From Nannobrachium achirus (lineage: Eukaryota > Chordata > Actinopteri > Myctophiformes > Myctophidae): DNA of 64,000 bases. The stretch is taken from contig OY997658.1 in the NCBI GenBank assembly GCA_963921795.1, positions 30,815,363-30,879,362 on the forward strand. Reading direction: 5' to 3'. Both the position numbers and the translations under genes were made by a program. Positions 57,041 to 64,000 of this stretch are shown here, piece after piece. The notes beneath the pieces are model-generated. The model saw nothing but the letters and a program-made list of their open reading frames with translations, was not told the DNA's origin and did no database searches. The first letter of the stretch is position 1. Each line of letters begins with the position of its first letter.

Positions 57041-57299
57041 GCAGAGCACATGCAGGGTCTTCAGCCATCACTGCTGTTTGTCTGTCTTATTGCATTCATG
57101 TCTCGCTGGAATGGGACTGTGAAGAGAAATGTTTTTAGTTTTCTCTCTGTCTCTCAATTCATTAGATAGCCTACACCTGGACAATGACGTTTAACATGAC
57201 ACTAATGTATTTTTTACTCTGTTATACGGTTGTTAATTAAATTATGTTTTAACATAATAACCCCAAACTCGTATGTTTTTGAGCAGTGCTAAACGCTCC

Positions 57300-57480
57300 T
57301 AAATTGGTCATCACTTTTCACAGTTTTGTGGGGGGCATTTTCTTCCCAAGGAATGTTTTTCATGCAAAACAAATGCTTGCATTGGATTCAGAATCATGAA
57401 AAAAAAAAACTATTTTGACCCCTCACATGTACCTGTATAGTAAAGTGAATGATACCCCAACTTTGATTGGCTCCCACAAA
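57300..57480. repeat. Diverged single arm of the 54662-55255 element
   Basis: Shares CATCACTTTTCACAGTTTTG, CCCAAGGAATG, CAAAACAAATGCTTGCA and CCCCTCACAT in the same order as 54920-55060. Confidence 0.7.
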
Positions 57481-57489
57481 GTTTCCCAA

Positions 57490-58310
57490 GGGAGTTGGGT
57501 TTGACAAAGTTCAGAGGTGATAGTAGAAACTTTATGAACACATTTGTGAAGAAAGCTATATTGGTAAGCATTTAGTTCCCAGATTGTTCAAAGTCTCGGC
57601 TAACTTTCCCTAATTATACTGTAGCTACGCATTGCCCTGTTGTGCCGTTCTTCTCAACATCTGTTTGGACAATGGCGGTTTGGTTGATAAATATGTCATA
57701 GGGGGAGCCTGCTGAGGCTAACAGAGTAACTGGCTGTGCGGAAATAGCATCAGGTCACATAAGCGTCACAATGTCTGTCACAATGTCTGTAGCCATTTCT
57801 GCTCCAGAGGTTTCAGCACCTGTCTTGCAAGAGTTTGATTGATTGATTGATTGAATACTTCATTAACATGTTAGAAAGATAACCCTGGGGGGCTTGTTTC
57901 CATTAACGTCCATCCATTGTACTCAATCTACAAGACAAACAATACATTCAATACATTACAGCAATAGCCTATTTACAGAAAATGAGGTGGTAAAGTAATA
58001 AAGACAACTTGTCTCTCTTGTCTCAAACCATTTCATGTCTTTAATAATTTATAACATACAATACACGACAAAGCTCTTCAATATCATTTTTAGGCTTTTC
58101 TTTCTTTGAACAAATATTTTCAATCAGAAGTCTCTCTCATCGCCTCTCCTTTAATTATCTTCCTTTCTAGTTTTCTCTTCTTTTTCGATTCTCTCCATCT
58201 TTTGCCTCTCATCTCTCCAGCCTCTCCCGCCTCTCCCGCCTCTCTCATCTCTCTCTCTCTCTCTCTCTCTCTGGTGTGCCTCTCTTTCTCATTCACTCTC
58301 TGTCTTTCTT
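57490..58310. other. No gene recognised; (GATT)n at about 57836-57856
   Basis: A CT-rich tract lies at 58246-58273. Nothing else supported. Confidence 0.5.
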
Positions 58311-58323
58311 CAATCTCCTGAAG

Positions 58324-58590
58324 CAGTGGTTCTCAACCTTTTCAGGCCGCGACCCCAAAAATAACCATATTTCAACTAACTGGGAGCCAATGTTTAATTT
58401 GTCATTTTGGAGGCATTAAGAAGTCCTTAAATTGTCACTTTAGAAATGTGCAGGTACCCTCTATACAATTAAACGTTATACTGTTGAATAAGTGAAACAA
58501 TGTTGCACATTAAGATAATCATCTGGGGACCCTCCAAAATAATTTGTGGACCCCCCCTGGGGGTCCCGACCCACAGGTTGAGAACCACTG
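58324..58590. mobile_element. hAT MITE (GTTCTCAACCTTTT family)
   Basis: Starts CAGTGGTTCTCAACCTTTT and ends AGGTTGAGAACCACTG. Flanks CTCCTGAAG and CTACTGGAG agree at 7 of 9. A right-half relative lies at 24555-24620. Confidence 0.8.
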
Positions 58591-58849
58591 CTACTGGAGG
58601 ACGTGGATCCTCCAGCTCTTCCTCACAGCAGGAGTGTGTTCCTCCTCCCCTTCCTCCTCCCAGCTCTCAGTGTTGGAGGCTGGTGAGGACTGAGCTGACA
58701 TACAGCAGCATCCTGGCTGGCTGAGGCAATAAGGACAGGAGGTGAACTCATGGATGGCCTGCCTGACACCTATTGCCTCGTCATGGCATCATGCCAGTTC
58801 CTTCACCAGCCTCTGTACTAACACCTGACATATCAAGTCCTTACAGATC

Positions 58850-59500
58850 GCCCTAGAAAACAAAAATCGATCGGATGACCGTCAGTTAATTCAGAATGCT
58901 GCCACAGTGCCGCTCAGAGTATATATAATATAGAAAGCGGATAGCCCTCCCCCCAGCTATTCATTTCAATGCAAGTTTGCTCAGTGGCGTTTTGAAGCAC
59001 CTGGAAGAAGCAGAATACGTCGAGACGTGTTACGTCGAGACATAATTACGTCACGAACGTCAAATGACGTCCATTGAACCCCATGGTAGACCCAAGCGGC
59101 GCGCTCTTTTGCTCGTGCATGTATTTTTCACCCCGCCTGCAGTTCCAGCTTTGGCCACCATGTCCTTTTGCTTCACCTAATAGCCCTGGGTTCTGGGGGA
59201 TTGAGTGGACAGTGTGTCACTTCAGTTCATAGATCTTTACACTGGCTTCCTGTCTGTCAATTGATTGATTTCAAAATACTGTAATTGTTAGTTTATAAAA
59301 ATACTGAATAGTCCCCAGAATCAAAACTAATGTGGAGAAGCAGCATTCAGTTGTTATGCACCACAATGTCCCTGCTTCAAGCAAATGTCCCTTTATTTGT
59401 TTCTTTTTGCACTCTCTTAATGCTGTCTTAATGCTTACTATTTTGTGTAATGCATTCAATTGAAATGTGCTGTACAAGTAAACTTGCCTTGCCTACGAAA
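58850..59500 (+). pseudogene. LINE 3' region, interrupted
   Basis: The + frame near 58870-58905 reads DRQLIQNAAT-like. Then about 300 bp of other repeat sequence (58910-59215, related to 41590-41870) intervenes. Coding resumes at 59228 as SLHWLPVCQLIDFKIL-like, and the 3' tail AATGTGCTGTACAAGTAAAC then TTGCCTTGCC ends the LINE. Confidence 0.65.
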
Positions 59501-59509
59501 CAAGAAAGC

Positions 59510-60757
59510 ACAAATAGTAGTTTACTCTATTAAGACAAAGTTTTCAAGACATTACTTTTGCCATAAATGTTCTCACTTCCTCGCTCCAGGCAGCGCTCAG
59601 TACTCCCAGTAGGCCATTTCCTTTCACAAATGTCTTAAAGCAAACACAATTTTCTTGTGGTGTTTATGGTTTAATCAAGAACACACACAATGAAGAGCAG
59701 ATAGGGTGTCTGCCAGGTCCATCAAGTCAAATGTAAGACTTTAAACCCCTTTTAGACTATATTGTTGTGGATAATTCCATCCCACAGCACTGCACTTTAG
59801 TGTTTGATGTGAGACACTATGCAGGCTCTAGTGCACTGAGCATTAGCCTGTATAATGGTAAATAGAATTGTATGCAATGCGACAGAATAAAAACACAATG
59901 ACATGTAAACAATAGAAAGTAAGGGAATCAAACAATGCAGTTAAAAAAGAAAATGTAATTACGGAAGGGTAATTGTGTAAGGGTCGATTCATAAAATAAA
60001 ATAAATTAGGCTCTAAAAGTGGAGTATGAATCGATCCTAAGTCTTCATGCCGCTCGGCTCATTTGCCCGTAGTTTAAATGCATCAAAAATCAATAAAGTG
60101 TGCTTTGGTTGACTGGAAGTCATAATAGAGTCTAATACTCTGCCAAATGTGATCTATAGAGGTAAGAATTGTTAACAATATGTAGCGTGATATTGGACAA
60201 TAATTAGCAATGTGCCCCAACATCAGATCTAGCATACTGATTTTTTAGCACTTTTGGGCTGCCAGAATATCCACGTTCAGTGTCACAAAGTGACTGTGTG
60301 TTGACATTCTTGACTTTTTCTGCCACTACACATCCTCATTAAGAATGGGACGAAATGGGACGAAATTGGTGTCTAATTAAAGAGTATACGTGAGATTCCT
60401 CCACCAGTGTTCAAAACAACTGACAAATGTGTTCTTTGTAACTAATCACAGCTTCTCCATGCATGTCTCATATGAAACTGTAGTGAGACATATAACTTAT
60501 AGTCTTGCAGTCTTTTCGATTTTAAATTATTAGATTACGTTGATGCTGTTGCAGATCTGTATACATTCCCAAAGCATGAAGATTGTGTTATGATTTGTCG
60601 GAAAGAATAAGAATAATAAATAAATAAACGCTCGCACACTGAGGGATCCAATGCGACAGATACTTTATTGCACCACATCGAGCGCCACACTAAAAAAAAA
60701 AGCACTTTCTGCCATACTGTAGTTCTTTACCAGGCTGAGGAAAGAGGTTAGCTAATA
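59510..60757. other. No gene recognised
   Basis: AT-rich. No supported feature other than short A runs. Confidence 0.5.
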
Positions 60758-60836
60758 GTCTATAGCAGGGGTGGGCAACTTTGATGATGCAGAGGGCCTA
60801 TATTTTCACACTCACTCCAGAGGGCCACAATGCAGT

Positions 60837-60911
60837 CAAAAATAGCAGATCTACAAGCTTACAACGCATTGCAGAGCGACACGTTTTGAGCTTGTAGATC
60901 TGCTATTTTTG
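60837..60911. repeat. Dispersed hairpin family member
   Basis: CAAAAATAGCAGATCTACAAG pairs with the right arm CTTGTAGATCTGCTATTTTTG. The core has some mismatches. Confidence 0.9.
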
Positions 60912-61497
60912 AATTTGAATCCTGAATTATTTTCAGCTATTTTTTTTATTTGAATCCTGAAAAGTATTTATTTATTTATTGTTTTATTTGAAATTAATTT
61001 ACTGTATGTTCTATGTTAACTTTATGAGCTTAAATACAAATACATTGGACATAAAAAAAAAGACTAGTAATAGTCATTAAGCTACTAATATAGACTTAAG
61101 TAATTAAAGCGGGTCATGTTTGCATGTTTGGAATTGTAACAGCTGAAACTAGAAGCAGTGCTCTTCCGAGCACAGGTCTCCACCAGGCCACACAAATCGG
61201 CCTGTTATAGCGCCACCATGAGGCTGATTTAAAAAATGTGGGGCAGAGGTTCTGAATTAGCATCCAGGGAGTGTGTGTGCTCAGTTTGGCAGCGATCGGG
61301 CCAACGGCGCCGGAGATTAGCTGGTAACAACCAGGCCACACAAATCGGCCTGTTATAGCGCCACCATGAGGCTGATTTGAAAAATGTGGGGCAGAGGTTC
61401 TAGATTGGCATCCAGGGAGTGTGTGTGCTCAGTTTGGCAGCGATCGGGCCAACGGTGACTGAGATTAGCTGCTCACAAACTGCGAGGACGCACGGAT

Positions 61498-61551
61498 GCA
61501 CGCACGCACGGACGGACGGACGGACGGACGGACGGACGGACGGACGGACGG
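61498..61551. repeat. (ACGG)n microsatellite
   Basis: About 11 GGAC units. Confidence 0.95.
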
Positions 61552-61835
61552 AGGGGAAAACATACTCTCCCTCAGCCTTCGGCTGGTGGAGACAATAAAT
61601 ACTATATCAGTATTCCGATATCAACCAGGGCCGCATTAAGTGAAGGTGGGGGCCGCATGTGTCCCCCGGGCCGCTAGTTGCCAAGTGATAACAAAACCTT
61701 GAACCTTGAGATGTTATCCACCAGGTGTCAAGGAAGCTCAGCTGGATTTGAAGAAGCCCAGATAGTGATTATTTTAAGAGCTATTTTCCCTCCTGCTGGC
61801 AGAAGCATTTTACACTCCACTCAGTGCTTCTAGGG

Positions 61836-62230
61836 CAGGGGTCTTCAACATTTTCAGGCCAAGGACCCCTTAGCTGAGAAAGAGATGAAGCAGGGACCCC
61901 TTCTACATACTGTATAAATGCGTTATGCTGATTTCCATCGATTTTACAGATAGATTCATAGACTTGTTTGACAGCACACTCATCAGTCTATGTTGGATTC
62001 GTGTTTTTAGTCAACTTGACCTTTCACTCTGTACTTGGTCTGCTCTTTTTTTTTACCTCTACACCAAACCTATTTGCTTGTAGATCTGCTATTTTTGGCC
62101 AAAGTTCTCCTCAGAATAGGGATGTGAGGGTACAAGTTGTTAATTTAAAAGAATGATTCTATCACAAAGTTTTGGCGGCCCCACTGTAGTAACGCCCTAG
62201 GGGTCCCGGACCCGCTGTAGAAGACCCATG
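61836..62230. mobile_element. hAT MITE with perfect 8-bp TSD
   Basis: Starts CAGGGGTCTTCAACA, ends GTAGAAGACCCATG and is flanked by TTCTAGGG on both sides. Contains a half copy of the dispersed hairpin (62076-62099). Confidence 0.87.
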
Positions 62231-62256
62231 TTCTAGGGCTTCTACTGGTTCTACCG

Positions 62257-62712
62257 AGTGAAGACCCGCCCCTCGCTTATGGAAGGAAAACGGGGCCAAA
62301 TGTTTTCATCATTCATCCAAAAAAAAATTGTGAAAAAATAAAAAATGAAGTGAAAAAATAAGATTTGAACCCGAAAAAAATAAAATTTGAACCTGAAAGT
62401 CTTGAATTTCGATTTTGAACTCGAAAAAAATAAAATAAATGTAACTTTGATTCGCTTTTTTAATACTTTTGAATACTTTTTATTTATTTTTTTCATTTCA
62501 CTTTAATATATATTTCGATCTTGGAGTCCTTTTCTTCAGTTGTTTTTTATTTATTTATTTCAGATTCAGATCTTATTTTTACGGATTAAAAAATTTTTTT
62601 TTCGGTTTCAGATTTATTTTTTTCAGTTTCAGATCTTATTTTTACGAGTTCAACTTCAAAAGTTTCAGGTGCACTTTTGGCCCTGTTTTTCCATGGGGGC
62701 GGGGCCTCAACT
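62257..62712. mobile_element. Possible foldback element, A/T-rich interior
   Basis: AGTGAAGACCCGCCCC...GGAAGGAAAACGGGGCCA at the left resembles the complement of TGGCCCTGTTTTTCC...GGGGCGGGGCCTCAACT at the right. The interior alternates GAA/TTC-rich short repeats on opposite arms. No TSD found. Confidence 0.5.
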
Positions 62713-62764
62713 GAGAGGGGCGTGGAATCATGAGTGACAGGCCTCCCGGACCCAGTTGTTGCCA

Positions 62765-63222
62765 TGTCCGCTTATTATAAGCGACTTTATTATTACCATT
62801 ATTATTATTAATATTAATAGTAATTCTTCATCTCCAGAGGCGAGGGGCCGGCGGCCGACCGAGGGGCCTCTGGAGTCGGGGTCCGACCACCCGGGGACCC
62901 CCTGGAGCCCCGGGGACCCCCCGCGGACCCCCTGCTATCTAGTCCCATGTATTTTAAAAATGTTCGGCTCTACAATGGTTTCAATGGGAGGGCCGACATT
63001 TTATTGGGGAAATCCGGGACTTTGACCGCACGGACACCCTCCAGGGGGCCCAGGGGGCCCCGCAAAATTATAGCGCCGCCTAGCGGCGGCGCGCCGTCAC
63101 TGCAGCGCACATAAACCTCCATAACTCGGGCTAGGAGCGACCGTTCGAGACGGGACCGGTACCCATGCGTCCGGCTTGGGGTCCCGGAGCCGGCCGTGCC
63201 ACTGCGCCGCCTGGCGGCCGAC
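62765..63222. mobile_element. Relative of the GCGACC element, copy 3 (partial)
   Basis: Starts near CCGCTTATTATAAGCGAC. Contains GGACCCCC-rich sequence and AACTCGGGCTAGGAGCGACC, GGACCGGTACCCATGCGTCC as in 25380 and 50570, but with a GC-rich variant of the middle. It leads into the 118-bp array. Confidence 0.6.
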
Positions 63223-63912
63223 GCCAAACAGGAAGTGCCTCTATATCTCATGAACCGTTTGTCGTACAGACGCGTGGGTGGCCTCATATTACTTGATTAG
63301 GAGTCCTTGACCTTAATTGGTGCAACAGGAAGTGCCCTTCGCCAAACAGGAAGTGCCTCTATATCTCATGAACCGTTTGTCGTACAGACGCGTGGGTGGC
63401 CTCATATTACTTGATTAGGAGTCCTTGACCTTAATTGGTGCAACAGGAAGTGCCCTTCGCCAAACAGGAAGTGCCTCTATATCTCATGAACCGTTTGTCG
63501 TACAGACGCGTGGGTGGCGTCATATCACATGATTAACCCATTTAGGCCTAACCTATAGAATAGGGCTAAATCAGAAATTAGCCTACAAAACAAATATGTT
63601 GCTACATACTGTACATGTACTGTAAGCCCCTCCCAAACAGCAAAATGTGTTCCTGGCCTGAATGGGTTAAGAGTCCTTGACCTTAATTGGTGCAACAGGA
63701 AGTGCCCTTCGCCAAACAGGAAGTGCCTCTATATCTCATGAACCGTTTGTCGTACAGACGCGTGGGTGGCGTCATATCACATGATTAAGAGTCCTTGACC
63801 TTAATTGGTGCAACATTAAGTGCCCTTCGCCAAACAGGAAGTGCCTCTATATCTCATGCACCTTTTGTCGTACAGATGCGTGGGTGGCGTCATATCACAT
63901 GATTAAGAGTCC
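63223..63912 (+). repeat. 118-bp tandem array, five units
   Basis: GCCAAACAGGAAGTGCCTCT starts units at 63223, 63341, 63459, 63711 and 63829. Units 1-2 carry CCTCATATTACTTGATTAG where units 3-5 carry CGTCATATCACATGATTAA. The third unit is extended by a 134-bp insertion. Confidence 0.95.
63537..63670. mobile_element. 134-bp piggyBac-like MITE at TTAA
   Basis: TTAA at 63533-63536 and 63667-63670 flanks CCCATTTAGGCCT...GGCCTGAATGGG inverted ends. The adjacent array units give the empty site GATTAAGAGTCC. TTAA duplication with CCC/GGG ends is the piggyBac signature. Confidence 0.85.
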
Positions 63913-64000
63913 TTAAAGGAGTAGTTCACCCCCAAAATGACTTTTTTTCTATTGATTACTCAGGCCATGGAGAGTAGAGTTCAATAATATTTTTTGGTTT
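63913..64000 (+). mobile_element. Left end of a TTAA MITE, cut by the window
   Basis: TTAAAGGAGTAGTTCACCCC followed by AAAATGACTTTTTTTC is the usual left end of a widespread fish MITE, similar to the terminus at 47460. The right end lies outside the window. Confidence 0.65.

Larger units (their letters stand above)
60766..61665. mobile_element. hAT-like element (GTGGGCAACT family), copy without the LINE
   Basis: Starts CAGGGGTGGGCAACTTTGATG. Follows 29327-29720 in order (hairpin at 60837-60911; CATTGGACATA; AAAGCGGGTCATGTTTGCATG) and continues past the LINE site with ATCAGTATTCCGATATCAAC and GGGCCGCATTAAGTGAAGGT. It includes a duplicated segment with GCGCCACCATGAGGCTGATT and an (ACGG)n tract (61498-61551). 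Right TSD not identified. Confidence 0.75.

Noticed and set aside
63223-63912. Regular 118-bp repeats as a CRISPR or coding array
   Set aside because: Units are adjacent without spacers and have no maintained frame; this is a tandem satellite.

Overview
This is a stretch of a vertebrate nuclear genome, most likely a teleost fish. The reasons are a three-exon vertebrate-type PNMT gene, a DANA/V-SINE-like element, very dense (CA)n, (GA)n and (TCTA)n microsatellites, and a large load of hAT-type miniature transposons and fragmented LINEs typical of fish. I cannot name the species. The sequence is a draft assembly with a 200-base N gap (39027-39226).

The only cellular gene I can support is on the + strand at 5135-7038. 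It is a complete 273-residue phenylethanolamine N-methyltransferase (PNMT, the noradrenaline-to-adrenaline enzyme) in three exons with clean GT/AG introns. It has a TATA box about 110 bp upstream of the ATG and a (GA)n tract directly before the ATG. The gene lies between two near-identical, same-orientation copies of a roughly 2 kb repeat (2736-4859 and 7070-9022). The upstream copy ends about 165 bp before the TATA box, and the downstream copy starts 31 bp after the stop codon, so the 3' UTR and polyadenylation signal appear to lie in repeat DNA. A third, internally deleted copy is cut by the left edge of the window.

The other roughly 60 kb is mobile and repetitive DNA. 190-1870 is a minisatellite in which an exact CCATATATGG decamer (a perfect CArG-box match) recurs 11 times. 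9-24 kb, 36-43 kb and 52-62 kb hold many hAT-type non-autonomous elements, a good number with intact 8-bp target-site duplications (TSDs). At 28.7-31.9 kb a LINE reverse transcriptase (558-residue ORF, minus strand) is inserted in one hAT element, which is itself inserted in another. At 32.5-36.6 kb four insertions are nested: LINE, opposite-strand LINE, hAT, hAT. Two foldback elements stand out at 54662-55255 and 56271-57040; the second has a perfect 9-bp TSD. The last 1.2 kb carries a 118-bp tandem array, one unit of which has received a 134-bp piggyBac-like insertion at TTAA.

The least explained signal is a family of 60-80-nt near-perfect hairpins (outer arm reading about AATAGCAGATCTACAAGCTC, GC-rich core). 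It occurs at about 18 places, inside several unrelated host repeats. Sequence changes between copies are often paired on both arms, so the stem is kept while the sequence drifts. No CRISPR array, prokaryotic operon, rRNA gene or intact functional tRNA gene was seen.
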